Source of the DNA: Patiria miniata
Taxonomy: Eukaryota; Echinodermata; Asteroidea; Valvatida; Asterinidae
NCBI RefSeq assembly: GCF_015706575.1
Contig: NW_024037053.1
Span: 3,968,001 to 4,032,000, forward strand
Direction of reading: 5' to 3'
DNA: 64,000 nucleotides
Positions within the stretch are counted from its first letter, which is position 1, and the number at the start of each line of letters is the position of its first letter. This document shows, in pieces, positions 35,196 through 47,800 of the stretch. Both the position numbers and the translations under genes were made by a program. The notes below the pieces were generated by a model that saw nothing but the letters and a program-made list of their open reading frames with translations, was not told where the DNA came from and ran no database searches.

Positions 35196-35530
35196 AACAT
35201 TGTGCACAACAATTACTTTTATGTTGAGAGGGTAATTTTTCTCTTTATTAAGTTACAGATAGGGCCTACATATTCACCTCACCTTGCACGTATTTTAATG
35301 CATAGCCCGCGACAATGAGATTTCCTTGCGATCAGCATACGCAATTTTCAGGCCTAATTCAAAACTAAGGGTTTGAATCAAAATAATTATGAGTTGACTT
35401 TTAAGTGCTTGTATTGTTTGTTATGCTACTAGACATGCACGACGTGATTTTCATTCCTGTCGAATTTTCACTCATTTTTCATTCTTTTACAAGTTATGGT
35501 TTTGGTGGTTCTCAGATTTTAATGAGATGT

Positions 35531-35660
35531 TTAGATAGAAGGAACTAACTGTGCTCGGTTCACCAGGAAGTAACTGAGGCATTATTTGCTGTCCATGCTA
35601 TGGAACTCCACACAATAAATACACAGTCACTTTTAACGAGCAGCAGTGTATGAACGGCAG
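35531..35660 (+). promoter_or_regulatory. Conserved promoter/5' leader module of gene 3
   Basis: It holds GATAGAAGGAACTAACTGTG, CACCAGGAAGTAACTGAGGC, GCTATGGAACTCCACACAAT, the TATA-like ATAAATAC, and GTATGAACGGCAG. It ends 175 bases before the ATG. Between the block and the ATG, GGGGTTGTTGACTGGGCTCG and GGTAGAACGTTGAAATAACA are also shared with genes 1 and 4. Confidence 0.5.
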
Positions 35661-35835
35661 CAAAATGATCCAAGCTCCCCTTGATGTGAACTTGCATACA
35701 AAGAAAGGTTTTAAAAGGCTTTGAAAGCAGTATTAGCTACGCCACGCTTGAGTAAACAGGGGTTGTTGACTGGGCTCGGAGGTAGAACGTTGAAATAACA
35801 GAACTTCGTGTAGGCCTATATGAGTAGGCCTAACA

Positions 35836-38800
35836 ATGGCGTCGGTTTTACGCTCGGATCGTATCGGTGTGATGCTGCTGTTGATGGACGCCTGTCTTCT
35901 CAGCGGAGGTAAGCAAGCTAAAATTGACTTTCTCTTTAAGATCGTTTCCTCTGTTTTAAAAATCCATCGTTTCAAATACAATACGTTATCTGTGACTACG
36001 TGGTAGAAATTATATTTTCTGTTTTCTGATTTTTTTTCTTGCGGAATACCTGTCATGTAGGCTACCAGATAATGTTACAATTTTATAAGGTTCCCCTTTT
36101 CAAATCCAATTTTACATTTAATAAGATTTTGACCCACTGAAGTGTTCAGAATACTTCGATGATTTCCTACTGTAATTTCACATATGTTATCTGCCGCTTT
36201 AAAATGTTCGCCCTGCAAATAAGCGCACTCGGACTCTATAATCATGACACATGCATTTGGTTCAAGACGATTTTTTAGGGATCATTGTCATTTTTGCACA
36301 TATTTTACTGAATGACTTGACACTATAACTGGCATTAATATTATACGCGCGTGATTAATAGATGCTTCGTTTAAGGTTTGTTACATTAAATTAAAAAGCA
36401 TCTATGAGCAAAGCCAAAAAAAATACCCATTAAAGCCACGAATCAAGCTGTGTATACTTCTAATGGATCCGGCGACACCCGCAAATTTCCTTCGCTCACT
36501 TACTTTCATAGGTAATACTATATATAGATCAAATCCAAGAATGTTAGGAAAAAGTAAAAAGTCGTATATAGCTCAAGTCACCAACGTATTTATGAAGGGG
36601 ATTTTTTTTGGGGGGGGGTGAAGGCTCCGCCTATCACCCACTCACTCGCTCATTTCATTCTTGTCCTATATATTTGAACCCACAGTGGTATCCTTGAATG
36701 TGACTGGGAAACCGGCCACTCAGAGCTCAACTGCTCCAGATAACGATGACGTAACTTACGTGGCAGGGAAAGCTGTGGATGGAGATCTCAGCACATTCAC
36801 GCATACGGGTAAGTTAATACATTGAAGTATATTGTACAGACTCATAAGATTTTATTGATTTAGATTGCAATTTAATTGGTACGATCATTTGTTTACAAAC
36901 TGAATTAGATTGGAGACAAACCGAGGAGCGCTGCCACAAAGGTTTCCGCGATTACTAACTCCCTGAATAGCTTTGGATGCGTTCTGCGTTACTAGTGTAA
37001 CTTAATGGAGTGTTCATTATAACGGAAAGCTAAAATACATTCGTGAAATAGCTCAAACTGTATGATTTTATATCACAACATTTTCCTTGGATTTGCGATA
37101 ATTAGATACCGTACGGTGAGAGGAACCTATTGTTTTTTTATTTAAACATTCACCACCGTTCTCTTATTATTTATGCAGTACAAAAACAAGCGAAATATTC
37201 TGGTCACTTTACACAAAATAGGGCCTGACCTAGAATTAATTGCAATAGAATTTACATTTACACTGTCAGACGCAGGAAGTATTACTATTTAACATACTTC
37301 CAATCTAATTTCATCCATATAGTGCAATCGTTTTATTCAGTTTTTATCACACGAAAACAGCAGTATGGAGGGTGCCATGTTTATTTCTCCGTCTGTTATC
37401 CGTCAGGAAATCGCTGCACACCACGCAGGAGATTGTTAAAACTTTGGGAATTACCTTGCCACGCAAAACTAAGAGGGAATTAAAGATTTGTACTGCCTGT
37501 ATAAGATATTGGCCTTATTTATTGGTTAAAATTAATCTCTTATTGTTCAAGAAAATTAACTACATGTTTGCACATAATTATAGGTCTCCTTTAAACAGGG
37601 ACAGGAAATGACATCATGAAGAAACCCATTTGAAATGTAGGCCTGTATCCACGCCTGAGTCAAGTTTCAATTACGTTTTAGAGATATTATACGAAATCTG
37701 GGATTCATGTGTTTGTTTATTGAGAATCTTAAATCTCTGGCAAAATGTTATTAAATGTCAAATTGTTCGTGTATATTTATACTCAAAAAGCCCATACGAA
37801 GAAAAATATAACGGAATTTCTAGAAGTGACAATTTAGCTGAGGTGAAGACTTTTACATGAAATAAGGCAATATGACAATTGTAAACAAATAATAATAATA
37901 CGTGCCAATCCCTTACGCTGGGTGAGAGATTGGGGGAGGGTGGTTCTCAAACGAACCTCCCTGCCCGCATGCCAGTGAGTTCATTTGTTTAAAGTAATAA
38001 TAGGCTAGATCTGTCCCATGGCTTCGTGACGTTAAGATACAAATTTAAAATGAACCTTTTTTTTAATAAAATAAACTAAAAATAACAAAAATTTAAATCA
38101 TCTGGAAAAGGTTACATTAAGTACAAGGATTTTGGACGGTAAACCCTAAAAAAAATCCGTATTGCCAGGCCAAATAACAAAACATAGTAAAACGGTGTAG
38201 TGTCGGGCCCCGTTCCGTTAAGGGAACAAAATGTATGTTGTTACTCGTACGTCTTTAAAGTTTAAGCCTAGGCCTCTCTGTAAAAAAAAAATAATAAATA
38301 CACAAAAATACAAAAAATAACTTGTGAGAACGTCGCATTTTCTTCATAGAACTAACTGATCCCAATTGGGGAAAACTTTGCAACCTGACGCCACTTCAGC
38401 GGTTGTGTACAAAGTGTATGGAGAGTCAAAACAAATTTTCTAAGTATTTCTTTAAAAGATTGGAAATGTTTCTCAGTCCCAGATTCATGTCTTATCATCA
38501 TTTTTGCAATGACTGACCTTCATTGAGATGATATAATGAAGAAAAAGTGGCGTCAGGTTGAAACATTTTTTCCAAAAGTTGTTCTAAAAGTAATCTCAAT
38601 GAAGAAGTCTGTTTCAGAATTCGGAATTCATTTCGTATCTATGAACCTCATTTGCAAACTGGACTAAGTAGGAGTCCGTATAACAGTACACTTTCACCCC
38701 TGGGGACAAGTGTTCCACAATTCCAAAAAGTCTTCTAAAATTAATATTTGAATGATGAAGAAATATTTCATTTTAATCATGGAGGAAAGACGTGACCCAA

Positions 38801-41800
38801 ACTAAAGAGCAAGGACCGTAACAATAACTACCAAAAAAATCATACGCGAAAGGCCTAACTCATCATTCCACTGGCGTTCCTGTACGACAGGCATGTCGTT
38901 TCGGAGTGGTGGCAAAAGTTGTTTCTTTGGGACGGCAAACTGGACGCATGATCAAAATGTTCTTACGACGAACATGGATTTTTCATGATCGGCTTTTGCT
39001 CCGTCCAAACTGCGAGGACTGCCAGCATTTCGCATAAATCCATGATGGCGGCCATGTTTTTGTTCATTATGCGCTATATACATGCAGCGCTAGCGGGCGC
39101 TATTTAATGTGCAGAGGTCATTGTCTGTATATGGGGACGTAGTTGGACAAGAAACGCGAATCGGAACGCTCGCGCGTAGTACAGGCAAGTCAAAAGATCT
39201 AGTTTAGTTTTTACGTTTGTTCTTAATGAAAGCTGAATTTGGATTTTTAATTATTAACCTTGACCCACCCACCCACAATTTGAAAAAAATCAAAATTCAA
39301 AATCATTGAACATTTTTAATGGCCCCTTAGGTATAATGTTTGCGACAGACAGTCGTCTATGCTGAAGTTAATCGCATGTGGGTCATTGATCCTAAACATT
39401 AGCCTTCATAGTGCATGTAAATCGAAACATGTAACCAGACTAATCAAGAAAGTGCGCTCTCCATTGTTCAGGTACAAAAGGCCTAAATTTTCATCTTCAA
39501 AGGTGCTTGGAAAAACACCTTTTCAGTTTAAATAAATTTTGGTTTTCATTTGATAAAAAATACCACTACACATAAAAAGTCAAAGACTAAAATAATTCGG
39601 TTTTGCAATATTACGATAAAATTTACGAATGTATACCAAGCTGTAACGTAAGCATTCTAAAATTTAAATTAAAGGGAAAATACAACATTTGCAAACATCA
39701 AAAAATAAAACTACCAAATCATTTTGAAATACCTTGCTGGACTGTTAGTGAATGACAGTGTAAAGCATCCTGTAAAATCATGGCACCTGGTATATTGTCA
39801 TTTTCAAGAAAAGTGGTATTTTTGTATCAATTTCCAACGCTGATCGGCCGATCAGCGTTGGAAACAACTGGCTTTTTTTCAAATACTGGCCCCAATTGAC
39901 CATCGCACTTGTTTGCAATCGATTACAAACCTATGAACGGGTACGAGCCAGCTAGACTGGTTCCCTGACCTTACAATTCCCCAATGTATGTAAACTGCTC
40001 TGTTTCTTCTTATATGGAGTCAGGGAACCAGACTACAGGAAAATGATCGTTTTTTTCTTGGTTTTATAGGATTTTCGAACCCAAAACCTCAAAAAAGTCA
40101 GTGTAACTATATTTGCTATATATTTCCAACCCCCCAATTCCATCCATTTCTGAAAATTACAGCAAAAGCAAATGATGTATATTCCCTTTAAGTTCAAATT
40201 AAAGATTAATCAATAAATTAAAACTTAAAACAGCAAGAAGAAAACAATGTTAACAACGGGCGTTCGTCCCCGTGTATATTAAAAAAGAACAATAATGACA
40301 AGTGCAAAAATGGATATAGAATTAAGGGCATATGACAAGAGCTACAATAAAATAATGGATTGGAATTTGCAGTTAGCCTAATGAGTTTGAGAATGCTGAA
40401 TTCAGCATCTGTACCATGGATGGTACCGGTGAGTCTTTGTATTTTTGAATTCTTATTGGTAAATTTTTCAATATCTGCGTGCTTTTTAAAGTATGCTCTG
40501 ACAAATAAGCGGATTTCCGTTCTGGTGGCAAGAGGTGGTTGTGTCTATTGGAAATAAGAAAGGACTTTGCAAATTTTAGAATCCAGTTGTTCGCGTATTT
40601 TGAATAATGATTAAATGTTAAACAAAATGCATGAGATCGTGATAGGACAGGACAGTATTCGGATAAACAATTATACGCCAATTCTTTTTTTCCCTACTCT
40701 CTCAATGTTCTGGGCTTGGATTTCCGTAATTCCCGATGACCACACAACCACTGCAGATTCCAGTATTGAACAAATAACAAGATTTGGCGTGGACGAGACG
40801 AAATCGAATACTTCGCGATGAAAACGTGTGCTCGTTGTTTGAATTTACTTCATCCGAATTTAAAATTGACCGACAAAGACGAAATTAAACATTGGAAGTG
40901 CACTTAATCGATATTGATAGACGAATTAGTATATTAGCAACGGTGAATTTGAATTATAAACGTTTAAAATAGCTGGGAAAACCTATATTACAATAAGATC
41001 ACTAACTTCAACTTAATTTTTCTTTAATTTACTGAGGATGTAAAGTCGACATGAAGCCATACTGACACTCTGTTGAACTTGCCGGTCATCATCATCATTA
41101 ACTTGCAATTGACTGGGGAAAAAAACCTGATTACGAAGAAAAGAAATCTGCATTACCTTGCATTTCAAAGGATTTTATTTCATATCGTTTACATTACACC
41201 AGTCCACAAGTGTGTTAACATCAGATTGCAAATTTGACTGTTCACCTCTGGGAACAATCTCAACTATACTGAGATCATCAACATACTTCAACTGGAGAAA
41301 AAAAATGATTTTTCACATGTTCTTTGTTTATTTTGTTGGAGTTGTTCGACGCTTGAATAATTTTACTGCATTAAGTCCTAGGTCAAATCGTAACTTGACT
41401 GGACTCAAAGCGTCGCAGAGTTTTTTTTTGTTTTTTTTTGAAGCATGGCACAGTGCCAAACACAGTCACTGTAAACATGGCACCTCTTTAAAAGTTACAT
41501 ACTGCCTTGCATAGGCCTATGGTTATCCCTGATGTTCGTACGTAGCTTAACATAATATGGCGTTCTCATTTAAAGTTTTAAAGTTTCTTTTCTTCTTCTT
41601 TTTTCACTGTTTCAACTATTTTTTATTCATGCTGACATTAACATTGGATGTATACATTATAAGTAGTAAAATTAATGTGCAAGAAAAAACAAGTCATAAA
41701 TTAAATTTAGATTTGACTTATTTTAAAATGGAAACACAGAAGCCTCAGCATCAGGGGTCAGGAGAAGCCAAGGGCTTTTATTCCTCCCCCTATCCCATTG

Positions 41801-44800
41801 CCTATATCACCCGTATTGTAGTTTCATTGTAACATAACTTTGTTAAACATACAAGTACAAGGACAAGTGACTTATTACAAGAATACAAATAACAACACAA
41901 TACAATGAAAAAACAACAGGAGATTAGACCATAACAAAGAATTAAGTTATACTATGTTTAACATAAGCTTGGTTTTGAGTGTCTTTGCGAACACATTTAG
42001 GGACTGTCTTATGGTGTCTGTAAGGTATTTGATGCCGCGTTTTTATGTTCCATTTTTATACGACGTAGTTAGATTGTGGATTTGATACAGATAATTACTT
42101 CGAGATGAACTTCTCGTTGAATATAAATGTACATCAGCGGAAAATGAAAAGTATGAGCGAAGACGGGTAGGCATCAGGCCGCTAGTTCAGTTAACAGTCA
42201 TGTACATGTCGTACGTGACTGTGTATGATAAACACCAAGTTATGACGTCACATGTGAAGTCAGGGACAATGCCGGTGCAGCGTTAATATCCGACTCCATG
42301 AAATATGGACTTGTTGGTAGTATTGTGCATGTGTAAGCATAACAATAGCCTATAAATATGCCTTTTTATAGGAGAGTGACCTGTCACGTGCGAGGGATTA
42401 ACCAATAATAGGGGAAAAGAGTCCGATTTCCATAGGACTAGGATTTTCATATGACACCGACATGCCGGCGCGAATTTGGAAGCCTCTTATGTGGCGTCTT
42501 AATACTCTGATTTATCCACAGGTTATAATCCACCGGAACTAAAGACAGATCCGTGGTGGAGATTGGACTTGGAAGCTATCTACTGCTTGAGAACTATCAC
42601 CATATATAACAGACAAAATTATGATTGCGGAAAGAGACCGCCAAATAACGATTGTGGTAATATTGCCGTCAAGCGTATGTGCTGTTACTTGAGCTTCTCA
42701 TAATTGAACATAATTCGTCACCGTTTTCACGAAGAGCCACATGTCGATTTCGAAGAAAAAGCGTTTTCGAGATAATCGCAAAAGAAGTTTCTCCTATTTT
42801 AAAACTGCAAAAAATACCACTTTGCAACAACTTTGTGCAGCAAGGAAACCATTAAACGATTCTACGAGAGCTGAATTTTTACATGAACCCAGTAATTAGA
42901 CTTAATACATTATATAATTGGTGAAAATTAATTAGTAAAGATATGTGGCTCTTCGTGAAAACGCAAATTCAGGTTTCCGACATATTGGCCCTTTCTGTTC
43001 AACGTGTATTTCCATAGGCGCGCGTGAGTACGCGCGCGCAGCTGAACATGTAACAAAGATATGTGGCTCTAAGTGAAAACGCACATCTCATTTGACCTAC
43101 TTTTACGTATTTCCGTGCAATGGGTTTTGTACGCGTTCAAAGGGCAAAAATGTATGTGGCTCTTCGTGAAAACGCAAAATGCATAAATCGAGATTTCTGC
43201 CCCTTGCAACATAAATGTAACTTAGAAATTAATGATGTTTTGCTTGCAGAAACATGTCAAAATGGTTAAGTACATTGTTTTAATGCGAAGTATTGAAAAT
43301 TGAGAAAAATTGAGAAAAATGTAATTTTTGACATATGTGGCTCCTCGTGAAAACGGTGACGAATTTCGTTAATGTATAGTTTTACAGGTTTCCAAGCCAA
43401 GTGCAGTAGCTGAGCTTAAGAAATAAAAAGAGAAGGGGCCAAATTCTAGACAAAAGCGGATCTTCTCTGGACCTGATTACCAGGGCACTCCTTCAGCACT
43501 CATTTTTTTGTGTCATAGTGGCTTACTTCTATTCCTATAAATCAGAGCTCCCACTATAGCAGAGAATTCCATTTTCAATGACTACATCTGTAATCTCCCC
43601 AACGTTTGTTTCACATGAAAATACAATGTGTAAAGCATCAATTTCCAAGATATTTTTTTTATTATTTTTGTTTCAACTTAAGGAGCAATACAAGGTCAAA
43701 CAACTTTAATTGTTAAAGGTCTATGTGGGTACAAGTCCCCCCAAAAAAAATCAAATTGGAAATTGATTAGACTAAATACATTTCAGTTTTAAAATGAACT
43801 AGAACTCAAACTCTTCACTCCCATGTGCTTCCAACATTACAGCTCGCCGTATAATAGGTGCTGTAATACGAGCAGGGTTGAATCAAGATCACCTAACAAA
43901 CAGAGAGATTGGAACAGTCACTGAAGCGCAAGCCATAGATAGAACGCGACCGATTGAGATAATAGCAAACCCGATGGTCACCGCCCATTTCGTCAGCGTG
44001 GATATCCCGGGTACAAATAATATCCTTCACATGCGTGAGGTCGAGGTTGGAGAATACTTGGATGAAGGAGGGGGTGAGTGTCGGAATGGAAGTATGTCAG
44101 TCACGTACAATGTTATGAACCAGTCAAGGCACTTTCATTGAATACCTTTTACTTCTATAAACCAACCTTAAACGTCTACCGAATTTCTCCCAAAACACTA
44201 TTGACTATCCTGTAAGTATCCAAACTTGGTTTAAAGATGGCTACGTAATGTATTTCGTTGTCACATGATATCAAAAGATTTCGTCGTTACAGTTGTAAAT
44301 ATTGCCTATTTTTTGATACCACCTAAAAACCGAAAGTACCGTTTGCTTGCACATGTATGTACATATATACGCATACTCAAGAATCAGAAATGCCGACTAG
44401 CTATGGTTTCGATAAGCCATCGCTGATAACTCGTTTTCCTAATCAAACAGATGGGGAGGTGGATTTTACTCTTGTCGCCAATCCTGCTCTACTGGGTCAA
44501 ACTGGAGACGACGATGCCATTATTGCAGCTTACAAAGGTCCCAACGATATCTCCGCTGATGTCTCATTCGGTCGACAAGTGATAACAGGAGGGAGTAATG
44601 ACCTTCCGTCAGGGTCCAATCAGCTACAAGATCCTCTACTGGGATGTCAGGTCAGACAGCTCAACCTACCCGAGCAGGGTGGGATCGACAGAACGGGCGT
44701 CTTCTACTGTGAGGCGACTAGAGCTGGCAGGACAAACACGAAGATACTGACCGTAATCTTGCCTAAAGATGGTAATCAAGTTCAAACTTTGTACGCCTAA

Positions 44801-47800
44801 TTAGTCATTAGATCATTTCGAACACAATTCATTATCACTGAATATCAAGGAGGTCTCCGTCAATGGAGAATGCATTGTACCATTTATATTGTATGGTAAT
44901 TCGTTATGTACAATAGCTCATATAATGATTTCGCCATTGAAAGGGGCCTCCTTAAAAGTACAGCGATAGCGTGTTCAGAGTTGTCTATGGATAAACACTA
45001 AATTATGTTCGTCGTCGTCCTTATGCCCATCGTTAACTACCAGGGCGTAACTGCATATCTTGATACTCACGGCTTCTACCAAAAAAAATCCTCTCAGTTT
45101 AAATTGCCATTTTAGAAACCACCGTCCATATCCGTCCAGCACAGCGAACGCAGGTAGCTAGTGTAGGGGACTCGGTTCGACTTGAGATGCGAAATGTACA
45201 TGCACCAAACACCAACTACAGATGGCGGCATAATGGTGGTGACGTCATGACATCTTGGGATGACCAGCTCAGCGTGTCTATTGATGACGTTGCTGTGAGT
45301 GATGGAGGGGTCTACAGCTGCTTCGCATCGGGCCAGGAGGATCAACAACTGCATGGAATCATGACACTTATTGTGCAAGGTTCGTGCAATTTCATTGAGC
45401 TGTTAAAAGTATGGCTGAACATACTATAAGAATATGCCTGAAAAGAAGAGCATTTGCAATAATGCAAAAGCGACGAAAGATGCCAATTGCAAGCAACTTT
45501 CGACTGAAGAGTGAGACATCCCAAACCAACGAAGGACCCCGGAAAGGTCGCTTTCTTCTCAATCAATGTTTTCCTTAATTTTGTCAACTTCTATTGACAG
45601 GTTGTTCTTCGGGAAAGTGGGGGTCAGCATCATCTCCCTGTCTCAATGTCTGTCGTCGATGCTACAACGGAGGCGTTTGTGATGCCAAGATTGGATCCTG
45701 TACATGTGCTCCGGGCTTCAGTGGAGAACAATGTGAACAAGGTATACAAGTATTATTGACGCAATGTCTTGAATCAAATTGAATCCGAATCAAGAATCAA
45801 GAAACAAGAAAGTATAGGATGGAAACGCTTACGTTCTTAATTCGCTAGCCTGAGTAATTAACATGCGTGACTTTTCAACAATGCCGAATTCAACAAAGCG
45901 CTTGGTAGTTTGGATAAAATTAGGTATGTTATCAGGCATATTGTTACGTATGGAGGTTTGTGCTTTTGCTTTGAGGCCGGAAAATACATAAAGATCACCA
46001 TTTCTGTTTATTTTTTACAACATTGTACTTATAATTTGCATACAGTACGCGGCCGCAATGTCTTCGGTAAAAATGGTGTTCATAACTGTTCTGCTGGCGG
46101 TGATCACGATTATGCTTGCCGGGGTCGTTTGTTTTGTCTTCCTGATCCTTACGGATGCTCATGTGCTGCAGGATTCACTGGACTAGACTGCATGCAAGGT
46201 GAGGGGGAATATCGCAGGGAAACGGCCCAGTACTGCCTTAAGTGAAATCCAGAGAATATTAACAAAGGCTTTAATGTCTGCAAGTCAGCTAACCTTGTCG
46301 AGTTGGTCATACATAATGCTTGTTTTCTTACATAGGACCTTAACGACAAGCTGTTACAACCACTACAATTGAGGAAGTATCACCTTTTTACATACTATAC
46401 TATATCTACACAGTTAAGACATGTCAGTATAAGTTAACATCATTACACCCCGTTGTTGCTTTAGGCTAATTTCTATGAACTATACGCATACTACTAATTG
46501 AAAAATGTAACTGATTTCTCTGCCTTTATTAGAATGTGCCGAGGGGAAGTATGGAGCTGACTGTACGCAAACATGTCACTGTGCAGGAATCTGCAGTAAG
46601 GATACAGGAGAATGCACCAATGGCGCTAATTGTGACTCGTCATACTTCGGAAACAATTGTCAATGCTCAAGTAAGATAAATGCATGATTGAATATCCCCT
46701 TATTACTCAAATCAGTGATACAATTATTGAATTCAAAGTGGTGCAAAATATCTATAAATGGTTGTCCATTGTAAAATAAGTGCGTTCTTTTTTGTGCATC
46801 CACATTATTAATGCGAAAACAAAAGCGACTGTCGGAGATGGTTAGATTCGGGAACATTTCATTGCCAAACCTCGACATAGATTTACAAATCCACACAATA
46901 TAATGTAAGACAAAGAAATCACGATCTGTAAGTCACTAGCCAAAATTGTTCCTGGGGGCCCCATTCGAATCGAGGCGGCAGTCGTTAAGCTCTTTCGATC
47001 CCCTCACTGGCTCTTGGTACACCTCAGTTCAATTCTCTGATGAAAAGACACCTTTATCACATGGTGCAACAGGAAAGTTCTAACTTGGGACATGATTCCC
47101 TTTTGGGGGATTCCATTTCAGATACGGAACCTTTCACAGGAGAAGTGAAATCAACATCCATCATGCAACGCAGCCTTGGTTTCTCCTGGAGTGAGCCAAA
47201 ATGCGGAGGTCAGCCAGATCCACCCGTCACCGGATACCGATACAAACTGAGTGGTAGGGTTTCCGGACAGCAACCACCGTTTGAATTCGACACTCCTGAC
47301 ACATCAGTTTCATTAGATGAGCTGATACCGTATGTTGAATACAGTTTCAAAGTTGCAGCTATCACCAGTGAAGGGACGGGGACGTACAGTAACAGTGTGG
47401 TTGTCAGGACAGCAGAAGCAGGCAGGTTTTGGTAAAAGACATTAAGGGCGAGCTGAAGTATTTTGTTAGTTGAGCCCCAAACTTCACACAAAAATGACAG
47501 TATACGTAATAATGCCTCGCTGAGATTGCCGGTGGCCGTACAGTTCCAGTCAATGTGACTATGTTAAGAAGAGTCCATGCTTTGATAAAGACATTTAATG
47601 CACATGCATTTTGTGCGATGCTGAATTAATTCATAAATATGATATCGTTAGTGAAGTGTTGGCCAAGTTGTTCTCAGTTTTACTCATCTGTCAGAGTCAT
47701 GATAAGGAAGTCGTACTACAGATTCCTTGGTTGTATTGCGCATGCCTAAGTGAAGATAATCACGACAGTAGCATATCTCGTGGAGGGTAACAGCCCTTAT

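Noticed and set aside
35733..36056. 107-codon minus-strand open frame over the gene 3 first exon
   Set aside because: It is antisense to the conserved promoter and signal-peptide exon; no conservation as protein in the other units.
37372..37611. 79-codon open frame in intron 2 of gene 3
   Set aside because: The gene 2 counterpart (~28505-28660) has stops and indels; no family is recognised, so it is at most a transposon relic.
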